This document shows, piece after piece, positions 23,470 to 34,190 of a DNA stretch of 64,000 nucleotides. The position numbers and the translations under genes were made by a program. The DNA is taken from assembly GCA_964036275.1 (NCBI GenBank), contig OZ038437.1:8375804-8439803 (forward strand), given 5' to 3'. Source of the DNA: Litoditis marina (lineage: Eukaryota; Nematoda; Chromadorea; Rhabditida; Rhabditidae). Below the pieces are notes generated by a model, which saw only the letters and a list, made by a program, of their open reading frames with translations, ran no database searches and was not told the origin of the DNA. Position 1 is the first letter of the stretch, and each line of letters begins with the position of its first letter.

Positions 23470-23533
23470 GAGAGGGTTCGAACCCTTGGCCGTTGGGCCA
23501 AAAGCAAGCGCACTACCACTACACTAAGGGAGC
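23470..23533 (-). other. tRNA-like module, left arm of foldback 2
   Basis: On the minus strand, box A TTAGTGTAGTGG and box B GGGTTCGAACCC occur with tRNA-like spacing. A GCTTTTGGCC segment sits at the anticodon-loop position. Acceptor pairing is incomplete. Confidence 0.6.
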
Positions 23534-23883
23534 ATCTGCATTTGAAAAGAATGGACCGTGCTATATATGACCCCGCCGCAATTGTTTAGATTAAGGTTGC
23601 CACACGAGTGTATTAAAAGAGATTAGTTTATTAAAAAAATCAATTTTCATGAATATAAAACGTGAATTTAAAAGCTGAACACACCAAAAAAACATTTCAG
23701 CTAGTTAAAAGCCAGTAGCAACTTTTCGCCCAACATCGCAGGTTTAAGTGTTTACTGTATTCCCTTTTCCGCTTCTCGTTTTTTCTTTCAAAGATTCGCA
23801 CCCATAATTCGATAATCTATTCTCATCCCGTTATGAATATGCCCGCCCCGGTGTGTGTACGAACTGTTCGCGCTCTAGAATGT

Positions 23884-23955
23884 AGCCCGCTTGGTGTAGT
23901 GGTAAGCGTCTCGCTTTTGGTGTGGCGGGGTCAGGTTCGATTCCCGCATGAGGCA
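23884..23955 (+). other. tRNA-like module, right arm of foldback 2
   Basis: Box A TGGTGTAGTGG (23892) and box B GGTTCGATTCC (23934) lie on the plus strand with CGCTTTTGGTG at the anticodon-loop position, as in the left arm. Stem pairing is partial. Confidence 0.6.
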
Positions 23956-26905
23956 AAACCTGGTTGACACGTGTCAAGAAAGAGGATCGTTCCTGGCAAT
24001 TGTCAGTGTTGAGCAGTGATAATATCACTTGCCAAGTGTTGAGAAGTGATATTATCACTTGGCAGACATCAATATTCATGTTGGCGCTTGTCATTTGGGT
24101 TGGCTCTAATACTTCTCAGATACAACAGCAACTTTGACAAGATAATGGTTCACGTGTCACACCCACTCCGTTGACAACATTTTGGTAAAAAAACGGAAAT
24201 TTTGAAAAAATTTAGTTGGACCCGTCTTATATGATAACTTAATAGAAATTTCAACTTTCAAGTAGATGTAAAAATACGCTTTCGAGACCATTTAAATTGT
24301 TACAACAAGTCTTTCTTGGTTCACGCCATAAAGATCACATGGAGATCCCGGCTGAGCATAAAGATCACATGGAGATCCCGGCTGAGCATAAAGATCACAT
24401 GGAGATCCCGGCTGAGCATAAAGATCACACTATGCTAATCAGCTGCGCCCGTGCAACATGCTAAGTTTAGGCTATGCCGAACACTCCCAACTTTGAAAAA
24501 ATTTCGCCGAAGGGAGAAAACGCCTAAAACCTGAAAATAATTAGTTGTTCGAAATTCGAATAGAGGAGTGGTGGATGGACTGGTTTGAACAGAGTGAGAA
24601 TAGAGTGTGTTGATGGGTATTGGGGTTGCTGGAAAGATGACTTTCTCACTGAGAGGTATCTCTGTGACAGACAAAATTATCAGTGGGTAGTGAATAATAT
24701 ATTCTAAAAACCAAATAGGTAAAATGTTACTGTCAGCACAGAATGGAATATATATCAAGTCGATGTTTGTTGACAAATAGTCAGAATTAGGCTGATTTTC
24801 ATACTCGGTGGGAGGAAGAAAATTTGTATAGGGAAAACATGAATTGTATTTTTGGGCACTAGTCTGTAGCTCTGTAGTTAACAAATAATGAGGTGGTTGA
24901 ACCAAACTACAATTATTAGTAAGCATGAAACTCACGTATTCCCTTGATCCACTAATCCTGTCAATCCAACATCATTCCACGTTAGTCCATGCAGACTCCA
25001 GTCCAATTATCGAAATAACGCTGAACACTCCTTCGGAAAACTGCTGGTTACTGTTACTTACTGTGGATTCGAGTTGATATGTGTGGATTGCTGGAATAAT
25101 GTGAATAAACAACTACTTTTCGTTGATATTTCTCAGGATACAATAGATATAGGGAGTGAACAAAGATTCATTGTAGTTTGAGTTTGACATGTCCTTATTT
25201 ACTAATTTTGACCGAAAGGCTGTGGGATCAAACTACAAACACAACGGAAAAAGCGCGAAACAAACCGCATGTGCTTGCTTTAGAAAACGTAAACTCTAGC
25301 GTAGATTTGTTTCGCGTGCTGTGAATAATTGATCTTACGGCTAGAGTGTGGAATTTGATTGATGAATTGGATAATGACTCTACTTCTAAACAAATGGATA
25401 AACAACCAAATGATGTACGAAAGTACAAGTTGTCCGGTCATTTTGAAGTGTATGATGAATATGAATATGAGTTTTTTTGAAATTTATTTGGCGAGGGATT
25501 AAACTTCAGAAATACAATGTTTTCGAAGCCTGGATGGACTAGATACTTGGATTCTTAGATGGAATAGTCTATTGAACGAGTGCTTCATTTGCTTTATAAA
25601 AACCTGGTGGAAACCCTACACACAAGAAGAACAATTTCTTTGAAGAGGTCCCGAACTCGGCTCTTGAGCTGGCGCTTATTCCAAGTTGTTATACAGACCC
25701 AAATTGAATACCGTATGACCGTAATGGGCTTTATAGCATTAAAAATGAGCACATAGTAGGGATATAGGTTGAATACGATGACTGGTGTTTGCCAGATTCG
25801 AAGGGATTGAAAGGCACTAAACAATTGCAACGTACCTTCATTAAACTCCAGATGACGCCGGTGACTTCTATAGTAGTTTGTTTTCAACTTCCACGCATCT
25901 TTTCACATTTGCTCTTCGTAAGATGGAGGCAGGCCGCATTAGAATAATTTTCTATCTCTTACCTCGTCATTCCTTAATATCATCTAATGTGACATTTGAG
26001 AGAATGTGGGACATTTTTGCACGTATTGCACAGATTTCAAGGGATTTTTTGGAATTTTGTGGTGGATTTCATTAAAGAATAGGGAATAGTGGGCTTTTGC
26101 AGGACTTCATTGCTCACGAATTATATGCTGTTGTTTTGTAATTTTTAATGAAACATCCGTGGCAGCAAGTGTATGGTAGACTACTTTCGAAAGTATATAT
26201 GAGTCATTAACAACAAAGACAAACCCGGATGATTGGGATGAGTGAAATTGGGGTGGACTTGAGGAAACAACACCAAGTGGTGAAATCATGTCATAGCTGT
26301 AAATTATACAAATGTAAGCATGAGGGTTAATAGGGGAGAGGGGAGTCGAGTTCTGAATAAGAAAAAACAAACAGAAAACATATGTGAGAATCCTTCTTTC
26401 TGAACGCACCTGAATAACGCCACTGAGTTGCTCCGATCCGTCGTTTCCCACGTTGTTGTAAATTGTGATCAGTTTCCGTCTTCTCATATTCCAACATGTA
26501 TGATGTATTGATGATATTGATCATCCTGCCTCACGTTTCCGAAACATTAGTTGCAATTCCATCCGCAAACTTATATTGGCTACCGGATTGTGTGAAATAG
26601 TTCTGGTATTATATTGGTAGTTTTTTTTAGCATATCCTCAACCCTTGACCAGAAAATTTCAATGAATCAAGGTGGCTAGAAGCTATTAGGAAAAATAGTG
26701 GCTATTACGTTAGTTAACACAGTATTGAACGTGAGGCATCCGAGAATGATAGAGGGAGATTTCTTGAAAAAGAGAAGCAAGTATAATTGCATTATCGTTC
26801 AAGAATTATGTGAGTTGTGGTATGGGTTTACAAAGAATGTGAGAAGGGAAAATAAATATGGGATCGTTAGGAAGTATCTGTATTCAGGGAATGACCAGAT
26901 TTTAG

Positions 26906-26972
26906 ATGTAGTTTGATCTCGCAAACTAGCTCACGGTGTGCGTCCGAGAAGCAACGGGATCAAACTACAATT
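26906..26972. repeat. short foldback in the outer LTR interior
   Basis: The ends TAGTTTGATCTCG and GGGATCAAACTA are inverted around about 45 bp. A similar arrangement occurs at 25155-25236. Both lie in the non-coding interior of the outer LTR element. Confidence 0.5.
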
Positions 26973-28337
26973 ATCACGGGATGGGGAGACATACACCGTA
27001 TCCGTTTTGGTCTTGAGAAGATCGAAACATATAGCTCTACCTTGAGAATCAGTGCTCATTGAATCCTCGTGAAAAAGACTCAAAATTGACTATTTTGAGT
27101 AAATTCCATCACGGTGGAAAGTTGTGGATAAGCAAAGTGATACTCGAAATAATGACTAGCAGTAAGCAAGTAACTCTAGGAATGTTCAAGTGAGATGTTG
27201 TGGAGTTGGAGGCGATTGGAGAGAAATGCGCATTTATGATATATATCAGGTATAATTTGACCTGTATGTGATAATATGGAGAATCCGAGAGAAGTATATT
27301 TGCACCAATTCCGAAACGCAAATCATTTTTTTTAAATCAGATATTATCGAACGTTTTCACGGAAGAAGAAATAATATGGTATAAGTAATTGTTTGTTCTT
27401 GTGGGGGAAATGATGTAGTCTCGTTTCCAATGTCTGCTATCTCCGTTCGTTTGTGCAGTGCACCTCGCTTCGAATGACAACGGTTAGAATACTGAATGGT
27501 AATGATCTGAAAGGTATAGGTGCTATGGAAAGTCGTCGATATTTGCAAAAAGTAATTGGAATATTATTGATGTTGAGGAATAAGTGTTTTTTTTTTGAAT
27601 TTTTTCACATTGATATTAGGTGAGTGCACAATGATATTGGTAAGTATTTATGCAGAAATTGAGAACGCTTGAAACCTGATCAACAACTATGTAGTTCTAG
27701 AGAAATAGGTTCGTCAAACATGTCTGCACCAAGTGGTCTTCTGGCTCGATGTGGGATAGTTTTACCTGTACAGAAAGTATTATAGAATCGAAAATTTGAA
27801 GATATTTCATTCTCGTATAGGTTCAAAATCACACGTATCGCATTTCATTGAATGGTTATTATGAGCTAATAGATTACGGATCCAATGGGAGTGGTGGCTC
27901 ACGCTACGTTTCCTAGCACCTGAAACTACGCCTCTTGCCTGTCCGTACCAGACTATTTATTTTTCCTTCATCTGTGGCTGTCTACCGGCCTCACCACAGC
28001 GCGAACTTCCCATTTCGCGTGCATACCGCAGCCGTTCTGCGTGGTCCCGTATGCTGGGAGTCCTGGGCTCAAAAAAATGTGTGGATGTCAATTTGGGTTT
28101 CCACTACAAAAGGGCATCCGAAAGATTCAAATGGGTTCAGGACGTTTACATCGCTAATTAGCTCCCCGCCAACTTACCAAAGGTTGGACTTTACCAGGGT
28201 ATTTCAGTACAAATTTACCCACTTGTACTGCTATTAAACTCAAAATAAACATTGTGGAATAAAATGGACTTATGTGGAATTGAAGGGACTGTTATCACCA
28301 TAGTTTGGAATGAATAATGTGGATGAGCGGCTGAGTA

Positions 28338-28358
28338 GCTAGTTCGGCCGATGCACCA
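28338..28358 (-). promoter_or_regulatory. primer-binding site of the outer LTR element
   Basis: On the minus strand TGGTGCATCGGCCGAACTAG directly follows the 5' LTR. Its complement ends GATGCACCA, compatible with a tRNA 3' terminus. This fixes the element's orientation. Confidence 0.65.
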
Positions 28359-28771
28359 TGTTCGACAGTCAGTGGAGAACTGCCTATTACTATTTCAATA
28401 CTATTGCCACGCGGAGTTAACTATATAATATAATAAGTATCTGATTGATATTATCACCACATATGAGCATTAGGGGAGAAATATGGGAGAGACATGTTAT
28501 AGAGAAACTGTATTCATAGTAGAACATAACAAGTTAGCAATACAAGTTTATTATAATATAAATGAATATACGAGTAGTTATCTATGAGAGATAACCGAGA
28601 GAGCGAGTAGCCCAGAGCGTATCCCATGGTCGGTGTAAGTTGAAGAGTGAGCTCCTCTTGTCTTCTTTCCACGTGCCAACACTGCATTAACATGTCTGGC
28701 GCTCACGTGCGCAGTCGCTATGCTAATCAGCTGCGCCCGTGCAACATGCTAAGTTTAGGCTATGCCGAACA
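28359..28771 (-). repeat. outer element 5' LTR (intact, 413 bp)
   Basis: An uninterrupted LTR copy that serves as the empty site for the nested element. It is followed by the CATTC target duplication at 28772-28776. Confidence 0.9.
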
Positions 28772-29824
28772 CATTCTGCTTATAAAGGATGATTACATGT
28801 GTGGCGTCAGGTTCTAATATAGTTCTCACAGTCAAACTGCAAGTGCTTCAAAGGCGAACGAGCATGGTTTTAAATGAGTTCGCAGGTGATCTCAGCTATT
28901 CTGCGTCTCTCTGAATTGTTAGTTGTCTTGTCGAACGTTGGCCAAGTCGATTGGCGAGGCAGTGTCTAACAACTTATATGTATTGGCAGCACGTGAATGT
29001 AAGGTCGTTGTATTCATTAATTGGTATGAAAACAACCTGCATAAAGAAAGTTCGATCCGGTTTTCTTTTCATTTGATTAAATTTTTGGTCACTATTGCGA
29101 GGAGTATTGTTCCACCTTCGGGCCTCACGTGACTTCATTATTGATGTTGGAACCGCGCAGTACTTTCAACAGACAGACCAGTTACACAATTCACGTTCGA
29201 AAATGTAGAAAACATCTTTCCATAGAGATCCCATGTCCTCTTCTATGGTTTTCGCTATTATTGTGTGATTCGAACGAGTTAAAGTCTTCACATTTCCAGA
29301 GTTGACGTGTTGGCACCTGGACAAACGTTCGGATATTTCACAGAAAACATGGATAACATCATTTATACAGTTGGAAGATGTTTAACAAAAGTATCTAGTC
29401 TCCTTTTTGTTCACATCACATATACGTATCCGCACTCTAACAAAGAAACTCAGCTAACTCAAATCTTCCATTTTTCGCAACTGATATTTTTGGCAGGAGA
29501 AACTACTGTAATGGAAAATTCAGCTGTTTCGCAATCTAATCAGTTCTCTCAATTGATACGTTTCGTCAAGAGTGTTCTAAAAATATGTGGACATTAACAA
29601 TCTTGTGTTATTTCCTAATGTTTGTAATGGTTTTTATTGATGATGGAATACAAATGAAGTGAAAACTTGATTGGCTTTGAATACACAGTTCCAGCAGAAA
29701 ATGGAAAACATACATCGAGATACAAAAAAAAAGAAGAAGAGTTGAGGAAAGTAGAGAGAGGCAACGAAAGACTTGATTAAACAGAAACGACAAAAACAAA
29801 TAGAGAGAAAGAGACATAATTAGA

Positions 29825-29839
29825 GAGAGAGATAGAGAG

Positions 29840-29882
<43 letters not shown>

Positions 29883-29905
29883 AAGAGAAAGAGAAAGAAG
29901 ATCTA
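29825..29905. repeat. (GA)n/(GAAA)n purine tract
   Basis: About 80 bp of GA-rich simple repeat. The flanking 28780-30600 holds a partial CTGTACACTCTC-type MITE near 28880-28960, a repeat shared with 47790-48000 and a GC-rich patch at 30300-30370, but no gene I can support. Confidence 0.8.
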
Positions 29906-30611
29906 CAACTCAGGATCTGTAGTGTTCAGGTCTGAACCGCATACTGAGCGGTTGGAAGTGAATTCATTGCAATACTTGGAACTCACATTAGTTTCTTTTC
30001 CAAGTTTTTTTAATATTTTTTTTATCGCAAACCAAAACAAAGTGAGCGGTGAGTGATCTTCAGTTACCTTAAAACTCGGTTCACCAAAATAGCTTCCGAC
30101 AGCGACCGCGCGGCACGGCGTTTTCGCCTACAGTAATTTTTGCGATTAAACTTGTATTGAGCTCCGTCCACACAGTTTTCGTGGCGGGACACTGTATCCC
30201 ACTGCAGTTTATTCTGAGCACAGCACTATTTCGCTGCGTATCACGCTTATTTTCACGCGAATCATTCGCGGGGCGTGAAAAATCGAGGACGGGAATTCCT
30301 TATTTGTTATAGCTGTTGTTGAGAACGCCGTGGCGGCGCGGCGGCAGCGATACATGAGACCGGTCGACGAGCCATCGACACAACCTGTTTTCGATTTTGA
30401 AATTGAAATATTTCTGAGCAACTCAAACTGATTTTCGTATAATGTCCTAAATGATCTCTATGGAATCATACAACAGCTAAAATTCATTTAAGAAAAAGCA
30501 ACAGTTGGAAGTCGTTCAAGAGAATGCAACAGCTAGGACTCACTGTTTCTCTGTGTTCTATTTTTGAGGGATTTGTTTCAAATTTGGTTAAATTCGCAAG
30601 TATTTTATTTT

Positions 30612-30745
30612 TCTAGAAGTTAATTGAACAGTCACGTCAAGTAGGCATTCTAATGGGAAATCGTGCACTTTGTCATCGCACTTTTCTGCGTTCTGCTGTG
30701 TTGCAGAGTTTTCAAGTGAATCTGTTATTGACCAACAGTTTATTC
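30612..30745. mobile_element. satellite-related foldback element, copy 2
   Basis: It runs in the opposite orientation to copy 1: TAGAAGTTAATTGAACAGTC, then GGCATTCTAATG, then CGTGCACTTTGTCATCGCAC, then GTTCTGCTGTGTTG, ending near TTGACCAACAGT. It lies about 30 bp upstream of the promoter block of peptide gene 3. Confidence 0.65.
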
Positions 30746-30775
30746 ATGTGTGCATTCGTACAGTCAGTTGAGCAG

Positions 30776-30865
30776 GCCACGTCAGCAACTGTGTCGACAG
30801 GTTAATGGAATAAATGGATTCTGTCGGAATACAAATGAGAAAATCCGCATAAAAGGCGCAATCGG
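30776..30865 (+). promoter_or_regulatory. conserved upstream block of peptide gene 3
   Basis: The same ordered motifs as at gene 2: GGCCACGTCAGCAACTG, GTTAATGGAATAAA, GGAATACAAATGAG and CCGCATAAAAGGCGC. The TATA-like box lies about 520 bp before the ATG, and a MITE (30985-31155) occupies part of that interval. Confidence 0.7.
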
Positions 30866-30984
30866 AAAGGAACATTCATTATTTTTCATTACTCTTGGTG
30901 TTGGTGCAGTTGAAGTTTTGAAGCTATGACGTACTCCCTTCACCCCTCTCACTCGGATGTTTTCCAACTTATTTGCGAGTCACT

Positions 30985-31155
30985 TCTGAGTACGTATGCT
31001 AAAAGATCTCGGAACCTTCCCATTCTGCGTCTCCTCAAACATACGCTATTTCTCTGTTCTTACATCCCGCCGGGATGTAAGAGATGAGAAATAGTGAGGC
31101 AGAGCGAGAGACGCAGGGTGGGATGAAGATGCCGCGATTATTTAGCATACGTACT
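30985..31155. mobile_element. CATACGTACTC foldback MITE, copy 2
   Basis: A near-perfect palindrome: GAGTACGTATGCTA at the left, TAGCATACGTACTC at the right, with inner arms CTGCGTCTC and GAGACGCAG. It separates the promoter block of peptide gene 3 from its coding start. Confidence 0.75.
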
Positions 31156-31371
31156 CTGTAGCGACATCGGTCACATATTGTGCAGCTCAATTAACGTAGG
31201 CTTTCTCAGTCTGTCTGCGGCCTCATTGACCGGTATGTTCTATCGCGTTTCAGCTGGCCAATCACAGAAAATAGGCTATCATACTTCGAAAGATTTCGTA
31301 CACGATGCCTCACATTCTCGAAAAATCTAAAATGAGTATGAAATATCCACTTATTTACATAATTCAGAAAA

Positions 31372-32255
31372 ATGAAGCTGTTTGTGGTTCTGTTCGCGAT
31401 ATTGTCAGTTTTCGTGATAACGACTGATGCTCATTGTGCAGGATTTGACAAGGGTGGACAAAAAAGAAGAGATGCCCACATCAGATGTAACAACATCTGC
31501 CCACTTGTGAGTAAAACATTCACAATAATAATGATAACAGGAATGGTAGTTGCCTTAATAATAATAGGCAATAATCGTAACCAAGTTGAACGGTAACTCT
31601 TTGCGTATCATTTGATATCGTACATGTCACAATCAAAACCAACCCAACTTGACGATAACGAATTTGATCCCCAATTTTGTACAATCTCTTCAAATAAGGC
31701 CTATACGGGTTCATATTCCATAATCCGAAATACTCATTGTGTCAAAAGATATTTTGTTCGAATGAAATCATGCGCAACGCAAAGCGCTGGGCTTGATTTG
31801 TCTTTAGTTTGATATTCGCTCGACCATGGTAAAGCAGGCATATATGATGTATATGAGTAAGTGTGCTAGAAGACCCCGACACTTTCATCCCATCCTGCTT
31901 CTCCTCAAATATACGTTGTTTCCCTGCTCCTACATCTCTCAGGGATGTATGAGACAGGAAAAAGTGAGGCAGAGCGAGAGACGCAGGATGGAATGAAGGA
32001 GCCGGGATCTTCTAGCATACGTACTCTGATGTATATTGTCCTATCGCGCTTTGAAACCGTTGTTTTGGATTGAAACCATTGTTTTCGTGTAACACGACGT
32101 GTTCCAAAATCAAACTACAACGATTTTTATAATGCTAACATTCCTTTCAGGGAGGGTTGTGCAAGAGCGAAACGAACTGTGGTTGTTTTAAGATAGACCA
32201 TCTGAAGAAATTGGACAATTCGGAGAAACCTTTCGATTTTTTGATACAGAGATAA
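31372..32255 (+). CDS. cremycin-like CSalphabeta peptide 3 with C-terminal extension
   Basis: Exon 1 (31372-31506) starts just after an ATTCAG acceptor and ends at a good GTGAGT donor. It encodes the signal peptide (MKLFVVLFAILSVFVITTDA) and HCAGFDKGG with the first three Cys. Exon 2 (32151-32255) follows CCTTTCAG and encodes GGLCKSETNCGCFK plus a charged tail of about 20 residues absent from the siblings. Spacing is C-x16-C-x3-C-x5-C-x5-C-x-C. The AATAAA at 32255 overlaps the stop codon. The mature peptide is probably secreted and antimicrobial. The intron contains a MITE (31855-32032). The tail could be a loss of the ancestral stop. Confidence 0.82.
31855..32032. mobile_element. CATACGTACTC foldback MITE, copy 3
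   Basis: A palindrome with GTGTGCTAGAAGACCCCG at the left and TCTAGCATACGTACTC at the right, closely similar to copy 2. It lies in the intron of peptide gene 3. Confidence 0.75.
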
Positions 32256-32769
32256 ATAAACAGCTTTGAATGGAAATTCTGATTTAGCACTTTTCATTAT
32301 TTCACCGATTTCTTTTCTGAAAATAGTCGCCCAAACAAGCTTTTCAATTTCTTATTACCGGTTCGGAACAAAAATATACTAGAAATTTAAAGGTCCGAAA
32401 ATAGAGTGTCACATCTTGCCGAAATTGTTTTACGTGAACATGTTAGGTGAACATGACGAATCGAAAGTCGAAATTGAATAAAAACCGAAATTGAACAAAA
32501 ACCCATCTTATTTCTATTATGAATTTCAAACTTCTGATATGGCTCTTCGAAGTATGGTGTTGATATTCTGAGAAGAGGCACATGATGATATAAAACCACA
32601 ATATCACACTCACACAATCTAACTATGATCCAAACTGAGTCAATATGTTATGCAATAAGGTTGCCTTTCAGGGAATAGTCGTAAGGTTCTGATTCCAATT
32701 CACTTTAAACCTGAAAGTTATGTGAACCAATCGTGATGTTCGCTAGATTTTCACGAGCCAGACAATTTA

Positions 32770-33010
32770 TAGTCTGTTTCACGCAACAATAACCCTCTAC
32801 AGTAAGATTGTAAATCTTTCAAGTACATTATTCATATCTTGTAGGTATTATGAATAGTTTGAACTTTGTGATTTTGTTCTATACAGTGGTTACTACAGGC
32901 ACAGAAAACAGTGAAGCTAAAAGTCTGTTTGTTGATTAAATGAATTGCCTTGAATATTCGAAAGACTACTGTAGAAAGTCACCGATTGGTGGAACGGAGT
33001 ATAGGTGTTC
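32770..33010. repeat. dispersed inverted-repeat element, copy 2
   Basis: The ends ATAGTCTGTTTCACGCAA and GATTGGTGGAACGGAGTATA are inverted. CCCTCTACAGTAAGATT and ACTACTGTAGAAAGTC form inner arms. Related to 90-345 and 48633-48891. Confidence 0.6.
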
Positions 33011-33114
33011 GATTTCTCAGAAGGCTGCAAAATCAGAATGAAACCTCCAATATACGAACTGTCAATTGTACTTGAGATTTCATAGTAATACATTGGAAGT
33101 ATCAATGTTCAAAA

Positions 33115-33360
33115 CCTCTCCTTTGAATTGAATTGAATTGATTTATACACATATTTCTGCAACGGAACAAACACATCACAAGAACTTTCCGAAGGCATAG
33201 AAAAGAGAAAAGTGAAATAAATAAATTGGACGACGGTCAGAGAATGACTTAACATAAGAGAGACTTTGGCCGTGAGATCAAAGTACATAGGCCAGACACA
33301 AGAAGGGAAATAGGCATGCAACACACGTGAATAGATCGATATGTAAAATGAGATCACTAT
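33115..33360 (-). mobile_element. truncated retroposon 3' end
   Basis: On the minus strand the segment ends in a (CAATT)n tail (plus-strand GAATTGAATTGAATTGATTT). This tail type is typical of CR1-like LINEs. No recognisable coding motif remains. Confidence 0.4.
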
Positions 33361-33504
33361 TTCGGGCGGTGAAGACGGAACTTATATATTTCGAAATACT
33401 TGTCAGAAATGAGTGGCTCCTTTACAACATGCTGTCATCAACTGTGAACCATTTGAGGGAGTAGTTTACAGGCGTTTCAGAATACAGCTGTCACTGTTTA
33501 TCGC

Positions 33505-34188
33505 TTGCCTGTTCCAGAAGGTAAATCTTGGTCAAATTTGATCAAGGTTGTACTGCCTACAAGCCTCGCTCAACAAAATTTGCTTCGCTCGGCCAAAAAC
33601 CTTCGAAATTTCAGCAAAATTGCTTATTCCTCCTTGTTCATTCGTCCTTCTCTTTCAGTTTTTGAGCGTCAGAAGGCCTATGTTCTCCGCGAACAAAGAC
33701 GACGGCTCAAAAAATCGACAGGATCGCAATACTGGATTAAAAAGGATTGTCTGCATTGTTCTGATGGGTCAACTATTGCTTCAGATCAGGCCTTGTTAAA
33801 AAAAGTCCTCCATGCAGCTGCCGGACAACGCAAAAATCGATCGACACAGAAGAAAAGTGCCAGCGTAGTTACTGGAGGTACTTCTCCTCTGAACTTTGCG
33901 AATGTATCTCAACGTAGAACTAGGATTTCATCATCGCTACATTCGAAAATCTCTACAGCCAGCTCTATCCCTGCTCAGTCTGGAAATCTCTTCCCCGTTT
34001 ATCCCGTTAACACGGCTGTTCAGTCTGGAAGTTCTTCTCGCGTTTACACGTCTGTCCAGTCTGGAACTTCTTCTTGCGTTGACACGGCAACGGCTGACTC
34101 GATTTCTTCGAGTACAACGCTAGCATCGGTTGTGGCTAATCCACCAACAGGTATTCCATCATCATCTTCGTCAGGGGTAAAAAACTGA
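33505..34188 (+). CDS. LINE ORF1 protein, C-terminal part
   Basis: An open frame of 227 codons. The first ~65 residues (SWSNLIKVVLPTSLAQQN to EQRRRL) match the end of the RRM-like RNA-binding domain of CR1-type ORF1 proteins, with the usual RPSLSxFERxKAYxLREQRR stretch. The rest is Ser/Thr-rich and probably disordered, with three imperfect repeats of VQSGxSSxVxT. The true start is lost by 5' truncation, so the first Met is only the first in frame. It overlaps the start of ORF2 in another frame. Confidence 0.7.
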   Translation: MPVPEGKSWSNLIKVVLPTSLAQQNLLRSAKNLRNFSKIAYSSLFIRPSLSVFERQKAYVLREQRRRLKKSTGSQYWIKKDCLHCSDGSTIASDQALLKKVLHAAAGQRKNRSTQKKSASVVTGGTSPLNFANVSQRRTRISSSLHSKISTASSIPAQSGNLFPVYPVNTAVQSGSSSRVYTSVQSGTSSCVDTATADSISSSTTLASVVANPPTGIPSSSSSGVKN

Positions 34189-34190
34189 GA

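Larger units (their letters stand above)
23202..24228. mobile_element. AAGACG foldback element 2 with paired tRNA-like modules
   Basis: ATAT is duplicated at 23198-23201 and 24229-24232, with the empty site in the 5' LTR. Ends are AAGACGGTTCCAACTAAA on the left and TTTAGTTGGACCCGTCTT on the right. It has the same architecture as foldback 1 but different sequence: two outward-facing tRNA-like modules and an inverted pair around TGGCACGTGTCA / TGACACGTGTCA. It has no coding capacity. Confidence 0.85.
18138..24429 (+). mobile_element. nested LTR retrotransposon
   Basis: It sits inside the outer element's LTR, with CTAT duplicated at 18134-18137 and 24430-24433. The 5' LTR is 18138-18646, and the 3' LTR starts at 21945 and ends at 24429. 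A primer-binding site follows the 5' LTR, and a polypurine tract (GAGGGAGGGGGA) precedes the 3' LTR. The 3.3-kb interior has only short open frames (19545-19781, 20224-20445, 20538-20813, 21073-21588). None shows Gag zinc knuckle, protease, reverse transcriptase or integrase motifs, so the element appears non-autonomous. The two LTRs look identical outside the later insertions, so it is recent. Confidence 0.88.
21945..24429 (+). repeat. nested element 3' LTR with two later insertions
   Basis: The LTR sequence is split into three parts (21945-22170, 23112-23201 and 24229-24429) by the palindromic elements at 22171-23111 and 23202-24228. With the duplicated ATAT bases removed it matches the 5' LTR. 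Confidence 0.88.
17775..28771 (-). mobile_element. outer LTR retrotransposon, interrupted by a nested element
   Basis: Two 413-bp LTRs run TGTTCG...CGAACA. One is split (17775-18137 plus 24434-24483) and the other is 28359-28771. A 5-bp target duplication CATTC flanks the whole (17770-17774 and 28772-28776). Orientation is minus: just inside the right LTR the minus strand reads TGGTGCATCGGCCGAAC, a typical primer-binding site. The interior (24484-28358, 3.9 kb) holds only short minus-strand frames, the longest being 24435-24935. I see no reverse transcriptase, integrase or protease motif. The LTRs differ at about one base, so the insertion looks young. Superfamily is undecided. Confidence 0.85.

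Noticed and set aside
23884..23955. Functional tRNA gene
   Set aside because: The boxes are good but acceptor and T stems do not pair properly, and the sequence lies inside a transposon arm. The same holds for the other tRNA-like sites.
24435..24935. Gene on the minus strand in the outer LTR element
   Set aside because: It is open for 166 codons but part of it reads through the LTR, and no Gag, Pol or Env feature is visible.
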